A stretch of 21,525 nucleotides of DNA from Dunaliella salina. Its lineage: Eukaryota; Chlorophyta; Chlorophyceae; Chlamydomonadales; Dunaliellaceae. The notes beneath the pieces were generated by a model that was not told the origin of the DNA, did not search any database, and worked only from the letters and a program-made list of their open reading frames with translations. The first letter of the stretch is position 1, and each line of letters begins with the position of its first letter. A program made the translations under genes and the position numbers. Location: NCBI GenBank assembly GCA_002284615.2, contig MU069804.1, positions 213,644 to 235,168 of the forward strand, written 5' to 3'. Below are positions 1 through 9,495 of the stretch, piece by piece.

Positions 1-62
<62 letters not shown>
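1..62. repeat. (TG)n microsatellite
   Basis: An uninterrupted TG dinucleotide run fills the left edge, followed by a short degenerate purine/pyrimidine stretch (gcacgtgtgcgcgc). The apparent Val-Cys translation across it is an artefact of the repeat. A CA run closes the other end of the window, which suggests that both ends are repeat-limited sequence ends. Confidence 0.97.
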
Positions 63-63
<1 letters not shown>

Positions 64-102
64 ACGTGTGCGCGCAAGCTCATGTTTGTGTGTCGACTTT
101 TA

Positions 103-302
103 AAATTGCAGTCTTTGAGACAGAGCTTTCACTCTTCTGTGGATTGAGCAGTCTGTCCCAATTTCCACTTCTGAGTATGCTACATGAATTGTATGAGGAT
201 AAAAGAGTAAGAGTGCGTGAGCATGCCGCGCCTGTGGAACTGAAATACCTCGCAGAAACAGCATCCACTGGATGCCTTCACAAAGCCTTTGCCCATGTCT
301 GA
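103..302 (+). other. Unassigned coding-like segment, possible exon
   Basis: After an AG at the end of 'aaaattgcag' (near 111) one + frame stays open to a TGA at 300-302. Its last third (about 175-299) looks protein-like, including the segment RVREHAAPVELKYLAETAS. A donor-like GTAAGAG lies near 207, so an exon could end there instead. I do not recognise the protein. The codon content is plausible but the segment is short, and chance openness cannot be excluded. Confidence 0.15.
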
Positions 303-337
303 TGATTACCTCATCCACTGCAATACTTGCGAGCTAC

Positions 338-745
338 TTTCACACACGAGTAGGCTATACATGCATGGAACAATGTGCCTGATATCGTTTATATTTTCAC
401 ACAAACCATTCACAGATGTCGGTATTCCACTGTGTGTGCGTACAACAATGTGTACGATCTTGTTCAAACTTTCTCACAGATCGTCCACTGATGTTTTCGG
501 TAATCCACTGTTTATTCATGTAACAAAGTGCCTGATCTTGTTGAAATTTCAACATAGATCATTCACTGATGTTGTCGTTAATTCACTGTATATGCATAGA
601 ACAATGTGCCTGAACAATGTGCCTTGTTTAAATTTTCACACAGATTGTTCACTGATGTTGTCGGTAATCCCCTGTACATGCATAGAACAATGTACCTGGT
701 CTTGTTTCAATTTTCACACAGGTCGTTCACGGATGTTCTTGTAAG
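338..745. repeat. Degenerate minisatellite, about 78-bp unit, about 5 copies
   Basis: The core 'ttcactgatgttgtcggtaat' recurs in variant form near 410, 487, 565, 649 and 727, so spacing is about 78 bp with one longer unit of about 84. Each unit also holds 'catgcatagaacaatgtgcctg' and 'ttcaattttcacacag' variants. Because 78 is a multiple of three, one + frame (289-744) is open through the array and gives a repeating peptide. I attribute that frame to the periodicity rather than to a gene. Confidence 0.85.
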
Positions 746-865
746 CTACCCCTGTGTCCCTGCTGCACTGCTTCAGGCAGACTGTGCGGTTCTTGTAAGA
801 TACCCCTGTTCTTGTAAGCTACCCATCTGTCCCTGCTTCACTGCTTCAGGCGGACTGTGCGGTTC
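738..865. repeat. Tandem duplication of about 55 bp
   Basis: Two copies, 738-792 and 811-865, share 'cttgtaagctaccc', 'tgtccctgct' and 'cactgcttcaggc', and both end in 'gactgtgcggttc'. A partial third 'cttgtaaga' lies between them. The block abuts the 78-bp minisatellite, so local slippage or unequal exchange has acted repeatedly here. Confidence 0.8.
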
Positions 866-868
866 CAG

Positions 869-988
869 ACAAATGGCCACCTCATTCCTCCATTTGTGGA
901 TGTGGATGTTGGCGAGCTTGGGCTTGAACAGGTGCACAGTGAAGTTTCCATGATGGCTGCCTGCCTGTGCATGCTTTCTGTAAAGTAG
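869..988 (+). other. Unassigned coding-like segment, possible terminal exon
   Basis: Following an AG at 867-868, a + frame reads about 39 residues to a TAG at 986-988. It contains PPFVDVDVGELGLEQVHSEV and then MMAACLCMLSVK. Codon choice (GTG, GAG, CTT, GCC) resembles that of the proven exons further right. An internal CAG|GTGCAC near 930 could instead be a donor. I do not recognise the family and cannot link it to a neighbouring exon, so it is only a candidate piece of a gene that runs off the left edge. Confidence 0.2.
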
Positions 989-1498
989 CTAAGTTTTGGG
1001 GAATGCCCTTGTATTTCCAATCAATTGACCACTCCATCTGCAGAAAGAGAGATTGGTGGTATGGTATGTGCAGTGAGCTTGGTTGACATTGCAGACACAT
1101 CATGCGGGAGCTGCAGGGCCGTGTTTCTTGTCACAATAAGATTGCTTTTGCCTGCATTTCTACTACCTTAGAGAAATGTACTCATTACACCCCCCCCCAA
1201 AAGGTACATTTTTTTGTCACTCCGCATCAATTCCAAAGAAATTTTTTACACAATTATGCGTCAAGCATGCAGGGGCTCTTATCACCCTTCAGCCCGGAAA
1301 ATCACTAAGGGCAGTGCTTAAGTTGATCAAAGTCCTTCAGTTCTGTGCAGTCAATGCTCCCTGCTTATTCCAATTCCCCCTTGCCCCACCCCTCATGCTT
1401 CCATCCTCCATCCTCCGTTCATCACTGCCGTTGCTTCCCTTTCTGTGGCTCCCCTTTGCTGGCACTGCAAGCTTCCTTATTGCTCCGCATGACTCTCT

Positions 1499-1662
1499 CG
1501 CTGCTGCTGCTGCTCTGCACTGCTCTCTTGCTGCTGCTACTGCTGCTGCTGCTGCTCCGCACTGCTCTCTTGCTGCTGCTGCTGCTGCTGCTGCCGCTGC
1601 TGCTGCTCCGCACTACTCTCTTCCTTGCTGCTGCTGCTGCTGCACCTGCTGCTGCTGCTGCC
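1499..1662. repeat. Interrupted CTG/CAG trinucleotide array
   Basis: Runs of CTG on the + strand are interrupted by near-identical 'ctccgcactgctctctt' blocks about every 55 bp. It is therefore both a trinucleotide run and a short minisatellite. All three + frames are low complexity (Leu, Ala or Cys runs) and the minus strand reads as Ser or Ala runs. I see no sign that any is a real protein. Confidence 0.85.
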
Positions 1663-1699
1663 TGTAGGAGAGAGGTGCTGCACAAGGAGCTGCTTCTGC

Positions 1700-2400
1700 T
1701 CCGCGAAAGGGAAGCCGGTGAACTCTCATGACCTCCTCACCCAAGACAATAATTTACATAATCACATGCGACCACAGACCCTCTAAATGAATATTTAATA
1801 CACCATTATGCAGTCGCTGCGCAGGGCCCAAAACATTGTCTTTGCACGGTGGTTTCCTTTCTCTAGGTGTGTGTACATATACACGCACCTAGAGAAATGA
1901 GATCACCGTGCAATGACAATGTTTTATTTATTTATTTATTATATATATCTATTTATTATATTATGTATATGTATTTTGGTGGTACTTGTTTCTGTGGGGA
2001 CTATGCTGTTCCAATTGCCAGAATTGACGATCATTGGAATGAACACTGGTCCTCAGGCATTTGTTCATTTAATGCCTTCTTGTTGCACTATTGCCCTATG
2101 TGTGGGCCCCAGGCATGCCCACAGCAAAGGTCTTGTACAGTGGCCACATGCCTCCTGGCAAGGGTTAATGAGGCCTACAGCAGCTCCTGGAACTGCAATC
2201 TGCAGGGGGCCCTGGAGCAATCCAGATGCCTTCACCGGAGGGTACCCCCTTCCAACTCTGACACATCTGCTGATTTAGCCACAAACTCTTCTAACCTCAG
2301 AGCTGTGACAACACATTGCTTTCCCCACTGCCTGCGCACCATGTGCGCCGGGGCACATAGGCACACAGGCTAATGGTAACAAACACAACATACTCAGAGC
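1700..2400. other. No assignable gene; AT-rich tract and an unexplained open frame
   Basis: An AT-rich tract (about 1920-1975, 'atttatttattata' type) is followed by a stretch open in two + frames until about 2278 and 2373. The two readings are equally long and neither resembles a family I know. A short inverted match surrounds 1866-1890 ('ctctaggtgtgtgtac' and 'gcacctagag'). I make no gene call. Confidence 0.4.
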
Positions 2401-4471
2401 TTTTTTTGCTATAAGCTTTATTGCAAAGTTTGAACTTAGCAGGGAAAAGGAGAAGACAAAATTTCCTACAAGATAGGTTCTCTTGCATTATGGCCTTCCA
2501 TTGCTCCTCCAGCACTTCATGTGCAAACGCATCATCATGTGCCATTGGAAACACAGGAAAGGAAAGATTCCATGAAATGCATGGTGAGTGCACCATCATT
2601 TTGATTTTATTCATCTGATAGCTGGTTATTCAAACACCCAATCGGTGATTGAAAGAATACTCTTATTGCTGGACCTGGGGCAGATTCAAAAATATGGTAA
2701 TGCTGCCTTGTTTGAGTGGATAACTTATATGCGCCTCTGCTAAATGATGAGGTCTGCTAAGCCTGCAGAACAAGCTCTCTGCCTCGCAAATGGTTTAACA
2801 TTTGCCATTTGATGACATCGGAGACAACTTAAAGGGCAAATGAGGATGAACAACCGGGGAAACTTCAAACAATAAAAGGTTGTAGTTGAACTCCAATCTC
2901 AAGTTTAACAACCTTGCCAATTGTAAGCAGGATGTAAGCATGACACCAGAATCCTTTTTAAATTCCTACCGTATTTTGTTCTTGATTTTGGCGGGCATGG
3001 GCAATCTGCGGCTGATCAAAGTTTGCCAGGGGGTGTGAGAATTCCTCACAAATTTGACTCTTGGGTTTTGGATTGAGGTGCTAGTGTGATAGTAAAAGTT
3101 CACACATGCAAAAAAGCAAAAAAAAAAAAGCTTCCAGGAAGGCCCACCAGAGTGAACGCAATCGCCAGGGCTCTGAGGTCCATGTAACCCCCCCCAAGGC
3201 ATTTTCGGCCACCCTGGCCCAGCCAGGTCTCCAGTCGACCTCACTTCTTTTGCACTGGTTTCTTCTGTAGCACTGCTACTTACCGGCCTTAAATTCGCTT
3301 TTGATTTCTTTTTGTCCTCCGTTTCCCTTTCGCCGCGGGCACCCATCTTCCTCCATACAGACCACTGCACCCCTCCTCTTCGGCCATCCGCTATTAGACA
3401 AGCACCACAACATGTTTTGGAAAATTTGTAATATGTACGCTGTGTGTCTCATTGCAACTGCACTGGCATGAATTCTTACTGTTTGAAAGAGGAGCTCGAG
3501 TGAAAAGGACCTCACTCCACCCTTGTCCGCCCTCCATGCGCACGGACAGCCACAGCATCCGACCGGCACCTCCCACCGCAAAACTTGGGAAGGAAAGCCC
3601 AGAAACCCTGAATATCAATTCCCTTCAGTTCCGGAACGGTCGAGGCGCAGGCACAGAATTTCCGTCTGAAGTCCGTTCAAACCGATTCGGTTGATTCTGG
3701 GACATCACGAATTGCTTAGAAATTTGGGTAATGGTTGGAAGTTTCCCAATGTTACCCGTTTACCGCACCTTTCCCCTTCTCAGCTCTCAAGTGCACACAC
3801 TAAGCCAATATTTACCAAGTTATTTATGCAGAGTGGTGCCTCCCTGAGCATGAAAGGAGGGTATGAAAAGCTATGGGGATTAAGGGGCAAAAAGGTCTCA
3901 AAAGGTTTTGCCAAAGTACATAAAGCCTTCCAAAGCAGGACCTACAACTCTCCCAGGGAATATATTAGATGAATGAAACCCCTGGAATGATTCGGTTAAA
4001 CTTGCAGGGACCCACATGCCCTGCGGATCCCTGACCGGGCACCTGATTGAGAGTCCTGGTGCAGTATGCTGTTCAATCATTTTCATTTGTCATCAAGATT
4101 GTGCTGCTTTGCCTCTTCTCGGCTCTTGGGCGTCTTTTGTACCCTCTTCTTAAATTCATTTAGGTGAAGTTTTTCTGCCTAACTGGAGTTGTCTTTTTCT
4201 GCTCGCGCAGGAGCTCCTCGTGAATCAGGTGCCTGTTCCTCCCGGATGCAAACTGCCTGCAAACAAGGTGTCGCTTGCCCCTGTCTTGCGTTGCACAACC
4301 AGCATGACTGATACTTAGAATGCATCAGCCCCATTTTCAGCTGCCTGGGAGAATATCTGGACGTCCTCTTAGCCTTTCTTTCTCTTCATGAAATGATTCT
4401 CTGTGCTTTGCTATGTATTCCGTTTCTCATGCTTATCATTTTCCAAATTCTTTCTTAAATCATTGGTATTG
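2401..4471. other. Intergenic stretch without a recognisable gene
   Basis: This contains short open frames on both strands (for example minus 2614-2297 and 3370-2966, plus 3452-3694), none matching a known family. There is an A-rich run near 3109-3130, a C run near 3188, and a good donor consensus on the minus strand near 3280 ('ccggtaagtag'). The minus-strand segment around 2420-2545, including the residues MAHDDAFAHEVLEEQWKAI, is the most protein-like, but I found no supporting partner exon. Confidence 0.4.
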
Positions 4472-4574
4472 CATCCTCATTAACTATGTTTGGGGTGTTC
4501 ACCCAGGCTAGCTATATCTAGTGTATTCTTGAGGGCCTTTCGGTGGGACCCTAGATAGCTACCAGTCCGGGAAC
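4472..4574 (+). mobile_element. 3' tail of a retroelement, interrupted by the hAT element
   Basis: This block aligns by eye with 8907-9010. Both run 'atcctcatta', then 'ggctagctRtRtctRgtgta', then 'gagggccttt(c/t)ggtg', then 'ctagat'. The second copy has 'NPPDPH' codons ending at 'cctcat', so here the same point (CAT TAA, 4478-4483) is probably the end of an ORF followed by its 3' UTR. The tail seems to resume at 5749 after the hAT insertion. The two copies show a dispersed family; the class (LINE-like or SINE-like) is inferred. Confidence 0.55.
4567..4574. repeat. Target-site duplication, left copy (CCGGGAAC)
   Basis: These eight bases immediately precede the left terminal inverted repeat. 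They are identical to the eight bases after the right one (5741-5748). An 8-bp duplication is the hallmark of hAT-superfamily insertion. Confidence 0.88.
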
Positions 4575-4819
4575 CAGTGTTTCTCATAGCTGCGACGCGT
4601 CGCTGTTTTGCGACACACACGGTGTTATACGGTGCGACACAGGGACGCCCGGCAGGGCGTCTTTGAGCACCCTGTGTAGTCAAGTTGTGACGCGGATAAT
4701 TTCTCGGGAGTACTCTGTGTAGCCAAAAATCACTATGTATTTTTAATGAGTTTACGGTCTGAGAAAGTTTTGGGCAAATGCCCAAAGGGCCCATCGTCCG
4801 CCCTCCCAGCCTCCTCCAC

Positions 4820-4998
4820 CAGCGGCAGAAACAGCAAAAGCAGCAGCAGGAGCAGGAGCAGCAGGAGTAGCAGTAGCAGCAGCAGGAGCAGAATCAACAG
4901 CACATTTGCCCCTTGCCCATGCAAGCACACAAGGCAGGCCTGCAAGCCCAGGAGGGCAGCAGCAGGAGATAGCAGCAGCAGCTTCAGCATCGGCTATA
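4820..4998. repeat. AGC/CAG-rich low-complexity tract inside the hAT element
   Basis: Interrupted AGCAGCAGG repeats with scattered substitutions lead into the 84-bp array. The + frame from 4746 reads as Ser/Arg and the minus frames as Leu or Ala runs. There is no recognisable protein. The tract may be the seed from which the neighbouring minisatellite grew. Confidence 0.75.
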
Positions 4999-5385
4999 CC
5001 CATGGCTGTGCATGCAAGCATAGAAGCGTTGCCTGCAGGCACAGAGGGGGGGTAGCAGCAGGAGACAGCAGCAGCACCCACGCCCATGGCTGCGCATGCA
5101 AGCCCCGCAGCGTTGCCTGCAGGCACAGAGGGGGGGCAGCAGCAGGAGACAGCAGCAGCACCTACGCCCATGGCTGCGCATGCAAGCCCAGCAGCGTTGC
5201 CTGCAGGCACAGAGGGGGGGCAGCAGCAGGAGACAGCAGCAGCACCTACGCCCATGGCTGCGTATGCAAGCACAGCAGCGTTGCCTGCAGGCACAGAGGG
5301 GGGGCAGCAGCAGGAGACAGCAGCAGCACCTACACCCATGGCTACGCATGCAAGCACAGCAGCGTTACCTGTAGGCGCAGAGTAA
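4999..5385. repeat. 84-bp minisatellite, about 4.6 copies, inside the hAT element
   Basis: The word CCCATGGCT recurs with exactly 84-bp spacing; its ATG falls at 5002, 5086, 5170, 5254 and 5338 (last copy CCCATGGCTACG). Each unit contains 'gcgttgcctgcaggcac', a G run and CAGCAGCAGGAGACAGCAGC. Since 84 is 28 codons, the array is open in at least five of six frames and yields 28-residue repeats (for example MAAHASPAALPAG... in the frame starting at 5086). Copies differ by only a few bases, so the array is recent or homogenised. Confidence 0.93.
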
Positions 5386-5740
5386 ATTAAGAAACTGGAA
5401 AGGATTGCTTGACTTTGCATGGTTGGGTCTTCTTCATTTTGGATGGCAGCTTAATTTGTCTGATTTGACACGGGGGGGGGGGACCAGAGACACAAAAGGG
5501 ATTGGGAGGGAGAGACATGAGAGGGATTGTCCACAGAATGGATGACAACGATGGTCTCCTTGTTTACTTATAAAGGCGTGACTTGTGTAATTATAATAGA
5601 AAAAAAAAAAGGACTTGCCAAAATTTTGGCGCAGCCAAAATTTTTACAAAAAATTTTTGGGCTTTGCTACACTGTTTTCTGGCAGGAGCACCCTGTGTAG
5701 CCAATTTGCTACACACCCCAAAACCTTATGAGAAACACTG

Positions 5741-5748
5741 CCGGGAAC
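5741..5748. repeat. Target-site duplication, right copy (CCGGGAAC)
   Basis: Identical to 4567-4574 and immediately after the right terminal inverted repeat of the hAT-type element. Confidence 0.88.
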
Positions 5749-5889
5749 CTTTCTTTTATGCTTTATCCATTTTTGTAAAGGATACCTGGCCGGGCTCCAA
5801 ACTCGGAGAAGTGGGAAAAATCCCAGGGAGTTAAATTGAGGGCTTAGTGACTAGTAGCAAACTGGTGAACGCCTCTTTCATTTCAGACA

Positions 5890-7850
5890 TCAGATGCAGA
5901 AAATTGAAAGGGTTACAAGGGTTACCAGTGTTTGACCTACAGCCTGAGACTCTGGCTGATCGGCTGCTGGTAGAACAATTTCAGCCAACATCAAAAATTG
6001 AACCAACTCTGACCAAAATTCCGAACATCTGTACGTGCCTTGATTTAGAAATGCATTGATCTCAGGATCAGTCAAAACGTGGTAGCTCGCCAAGAACAGA
6101 TTGAAGTCAGTGTTTGGAAGCTGGACAAAAGTATGTAAGGGTTCGGAAAGACCAATGAACAATTAGTCCTTGTATTTTCTGCGCAGCTCACACACCACCA
6201 GGCCATTGCAATGAAAGAGAGCATGTTTCTCGTCCTGGACTTCAGCACACTCACACTCATCACAAATGTTTGAACCACCCAGCCATTTACAGAATTTGAC
6301 CTTCAAGCAGTGAGCACAAAGCCTAAACCTACTCACTTTCCTTACGACTCCTTTACCCAGATCTTTAAGTAAATAGTTTGGGATACTGAAAAGGTGCGCA
6401 CTGTTTGATTAAGGGCCTTCCGCACCAATGATGGTAAGTCACTGCTTTCCTGTTCACTCCTCGGGGACTTATAGCATCCGCTTCCCTCCATATGAAAAAT
6501 ATATATCTTTTGCTGCCTGTACCTCAAATCCCCTAAGAAATGCTGCATGGGGATCTTAGAAGCACTCAGCATCTTCTGCTTAAAATGTCCTCATGGCGCA
6601 TGCCACTAAAGGCTGTAGACATATGTGCAACCAACGAGACTCTTCCCCAATAGCCGGGCATAAGTCCGCTTTTAACACTCTTTGTAATATCTCACTCTTT
6701 GAATTAAGCATACTGCTGAAAAACTTAACATTGGGCCTAAACCAATAAAATTGTAGAGGCTCTTGGCCACACTCTCTCAATACTGGCCAGTTCGTGGCAG
6801 AACTCTTCACACCTGGAAAACGCCTTAAAGAGCATAATTGCCTTTTCTGCAACTGGCTTTTCCACTCACTGCCTTCTCATAGATATTCAGTTTCCCACAC
6901 TTGGCACACTTTCGGATACTTTCCCAGCCGGAATGCCATACACCTTAGAGAGCCAAATCAGAGCGTGTGGCTTATTCCTCAGACCGTGTTCATGCACAAA
7001 CTTCTTAATCCTTTGCTGCCAGTGGGCAGCCATGTAAGGCCGCACAGCATCTTCCTCTGACACCTTCAGATTCATGTGCTTGTCAACAAGCATACCGAGA
7101 TGTTCTAACTACTCTTTTTCCAGGTAGAGTTACTTCTCCATACATGAAGGTAGGCAAGGAAGGACACGGCCTACTATTAAAGTATACGACCTCTGACTTG
7201 GAAGTGTTGACAGTCAGCCCTTTTTTCGCTGCATAAGTCTGTAACCTATTTAAGCTGCATTTCACCTGGGTCATCAGTAGTTTAACTCAGGTTATCTGCA
7301 TACAGCATACACGGCACACCATTTACTCCATCTCCTATCAAAGCACTTTTTGTCCCTTCACTGATATGTCTGCCCATGTCATTGATGCACAGAGGAAACA
7401 AGAGAGGGGACAAAGGACAGCCTTGCTTAACTCCATTCGTAGGATGCACGCGTGCCTTTCTATCCCCATCCATCAAAATATATTCATCATCCTGGTACAT
7501 CTCTTCCATTGCGTGTAGAAGTAGTGCAGGCATGGCAATGCGTTGCAGATGGTCCCAAAGTTGCAAGTGAGGGACAGTATCATAAGCTTGAGAGAAGTCT
7601 ATGGAGGCAGCATGCAGCCTAGGTGATTGCTGCGGTTTGAGTTTTTTTCGCAGCATGCTTCAGGTGCCTCAAATTAAAAAGGGGGCGCAGCGTGCTCCCA
7701 GCTTGTTAAAACCCAAACTGTGTATCAGGGACCTTACGTCTCTGAACACACCAATCCCGTCACCAAGTCTTTCAACACATTGGCATAAATGCGGTACAGA
7801 ACCCCACAAACAGAAAATTGAAAGAGGAGTGCTGAGTGTGCAATATGAGA
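5890..7850 (-). mobile_element. Degenerate LINE: reverse transcriptase and C-terminal zinc-finger region
   Basis: Read right to left, this is the C-terminal part of a non-LTR retrotransposon polyprotein in several frames. Visible in order: LYRIYANVL (about 7803-7771); PDTQFGF followed by an in-frame TAA (7708-7706); FSQAYDTVPH (about 7602-7567); GVKQGCPLSPLL (about 7433-7398); YADN in place of catalytic YADD (7302-7291); AAKKGLTVN and KSEVV (about 7240-7185); GMLVDKHMNL (about 7096-7065); FYWFRPNVKFFSSMLNS (about 6750-6700); and a Cys/His cluster RLCAHC..C...C..CEC..HALFHC (about 6335-6200). Lesions include stops at 7706-7708, 7282-7284 and 6163-6165 and frame changes near 7735, 7650, 7250 and 7100. 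The frame resumes after the 6163 stop and ends at TGA 5892-5890. No endonuclease is visible; the copy is 5'-truncated near 7850 and dead. The exact LINE clade is unresolved. Confidence 0.88.
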
Positions 7851-8690
7851 ATTTTTCTGCCAGAAAGTGACGGACTCAAAGGTTTCGGTGAGGCCCGGCT
7901 GTTGCAAGGTCAGCTTTAGCCCCAGTAACCAATTGTTGAAACCATGATGCACAGCAATTCCAGGCTTGATGTCTGAGGAATGAATGAAAAAAAGCTTTGG
8001 AAAGGTGCACCATGAATGAAAAGCAGAATGTAAAGCAGATCAGCTTTATTAGCAAGGACAGGCAGTCCTGTCTGTTTTCTGATTTTTTGCTTCCTTGGCA
8101 GATCTGATTTGGATTTGGAAATGGGAGGTTACAGGGTTCCAAGGTTACAAGAAAGCCATGAGTCAAAACGCGTGACTTCTAGGCTGAAAGTTGTGATGGC
8201 AAATTTATCAGAAGAGATACAACTTCAATTGCTGTTGTAGTTGTCATGCAATAGATAAAGAGAATTAAAAGGTTGAATTTGCAAAATTAATTATTGACAC
8301 ATTTTATCTTCTTTTTTTTTCTTGACTTCATTGGACAAGTTGTGTGACCATGCAGCAAGAGGAGATTAGTCTGCTTCTTCCAGGACCAATCGACCGCACA
8401 CTTGTAGGTGGGCAGCACTTCAGACTTCCGCAGACCAAAAGTTGCACATTGACTGCCACGCCAAGCATGCATGCATGAGGAGGGCCACAAGTAATAAAGA
8501 CGGTGAAGTAAGTAATTGAGGAGGAGAGCATGCATAACGAGAGGGGCATAAATACCTCGCACTTGCCCCACTGTAGGCCGTGTAGCCACCTCAAGAAATC
8601 CGAACAATAATGACAAAGCGACTCTGCATACTGCTGCACATCATCTCAATTGGTATGGCACTATTTACAATGAATACACAATCAAATTCC
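7851..8690. other. No recognisable gene; possible small ORF at 8350-8478
   Basis: Nothing here matches a family I know. A 42-codon + frame runs from ATG 8350 to TGA 8476-8478 (starting MQQEEISLLLPGP). The minus strand around 8639-8530 reads QYAESLCHYCSDFLRWLHGL. Either could be a remnant of a mobile element or chance. A T-rich run lies near 8313-8322. Confidence 0.3.
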
Positions 8691-8814
8691 TTATGAATCT
8701 GGGCCTTGGCAAACAAAAGGCTCAACCACTAGCATCCTGTCATGCCATCCAAAAATTGACATCCACCCTTAAGACCAGACATGTTCTTCATTTTCGGGGA
8801 ACTCCAGGGGAGGA

Positions 8815-9010
8815 GGAGGAGGGGGGGGCTGGGTACACGGCCGCCGCGGCGGCGGAGAGCAGGATGAGAGTCCGGGCATCCAAGAGCATGGCGGACAACC
8901 CCCCAGATCCTCATTACCTCTGTTTCTGGGCCCCCTCTGGGCTAGCTGTGTCTGGTGTAGGTATAAAGCCTATAGCTTTTAGTTTGAAGCCCCTGAGGGC
9001 CTTTTGGTGA
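8815..9010 (+). mobile_element. Retroelement 3'-end relic (ORF end plus tail)
   Basis: A + frame ends with MADNPPDPH (8889-8915) and runs past the position where the sister copy at 4478-4483 has CAT TAA; here it is CAT TAC, so the frame reads on to TGA near 9008. The tail 8907-9010 aligns by eye with 4472-4560 (shared 'ggctagct', 'gagggcctttt ggtg' and 'ctagat' blocks). A GGA/G-run and a GCC/GCG-rich patch (8812-8856) precede it. From memory, NPPDPH-type C-termini occur in repeated algal retroelement ORFs; that recollection is not verified here. Confidence 0.5.
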
Positions 9011-9117
9011 GGCCTCTAGATTTCCACGGCCTTTGGCTTGCATGGATTTCCTTTTCATGCAGCCTCTGGCTTGGTAGATCTTTCACTCCTTTTCTTTTCT
9101 TTGTAAATTCACAAGGT

Positions 9118-9495
9118 CCAGTGCCCAACAAAAGACCTCAAAGCAACAACATAGTAACTGTGCATACAATTTTCCTTGGCGAGGGTGGGACGGTTTACAC
9201 CGCCCAAAACATTGAGCAATTCAAAGAAATTCAAAGAAACAAATTTCATGGATAAACTCTGAAAAATCCAGCCAAACTTGCGAGACAGTTCTACGCCCGT
9301 TCAGTGCGAGTTGCACAGCAACTTACCTCAACCAGACGTGCCAAAGGAAACAAGAAGCTGGAAGAAACCACCCAGATCCAATCTAAATTCCTCTCACTTG
9401 CTAGTGAAGGAGACTCGCGGCTCTGTTATTAACAGACGTTCGCTAACAGCCAATGCGCCTCCCTTCCATTCATTAAGGAAGACTCCCCTGCATAG
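9118..9495 (+). pseudogene. Broken coding relic, probably retroelement-derived
   Basis: One + frame reads convincingly as protein across 378 bp: TIFLGEGGTVYTAQNIEQF, then LARQFYARSVRVAQQLTST, then RRAKGNKKLEETTQIQSKF, then FANSQCASLPFIKEDSPA. It is cut by TAA at 9253-9255 and TAA at 9430-9432 and ends at TAG 9493-9495, with no frameshift needed. Basic helical segments and the neighbouring retroelement tail suggest a nucleic-acid-binding ORF of a retroelement. I do not know its function. It ends about 370 bp before the mtEF-G start. Confidence 0.5.

Larger units (their letters stand above)
4575..5740. mobile_element. Non-autonomous hAT-type DNA transposon, 1,166 bp
   Basis: Terminal inverted repeats of 14 bp, CAGTGTTTCTCATA at 4575-4588 and its exact complement at 5727-5740, are flanked by a perfect 8-bp target-site duplication. 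The CAG-initial ends and 8-bp duplication are those of the hAT superfamily. Subterminal motifs recur: 'caccctgtgtag' near 4668 and 5690, and 'ctctgtgtagccaa' near 4712; there are also two palindromes, GCGACGCGTCGC near 4591 and GACGCCCGGCAGGGCGTC near 4646. Such motifs are typical transposase-binding regions. No transposase is encoded; the middle is CAG-rich sequence and an 84-bp minisatellite. It would need a transposase from elsewhere. It interrupts the retroelement tail 4472-4574/5749 onward and is therefore younger. Confidence 0.87.

Noticed and set aside
289..744. 151-codon repeated frame near the left edge
   Set aside because: It follows the 78-bp minisatellite periodicity and has no domain or splice support.
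1345..1731. Poly-Leu/Ala/Ser proteins over the CTG array
   Set aside because: Low-complexity translation of a trinucleotide repeat in all frames.
1867..2373. 168-codon + frame
   Set aside because: A competing frame of similar quality overlaps it, it starts in AT-rich repeat sequence, and no family is recognised.
2966..3370. Minus-strand frame with a strong donor-like GGTAAGTAG near 3280, possible first exon
   Set aside because: No partner exon or known domain was found, and part of the frame crosses A-rich low-complexity sequence.
4746..5420. Long open frames on both strands (214, 222 and shorter) with Cys- or Ala-rich repeats
   Set aside because: The 84-bp unit is a multiple of three without stops, so five frames are open at once. 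The array lies inside a non-autonomous transposon and no known domain is seen.
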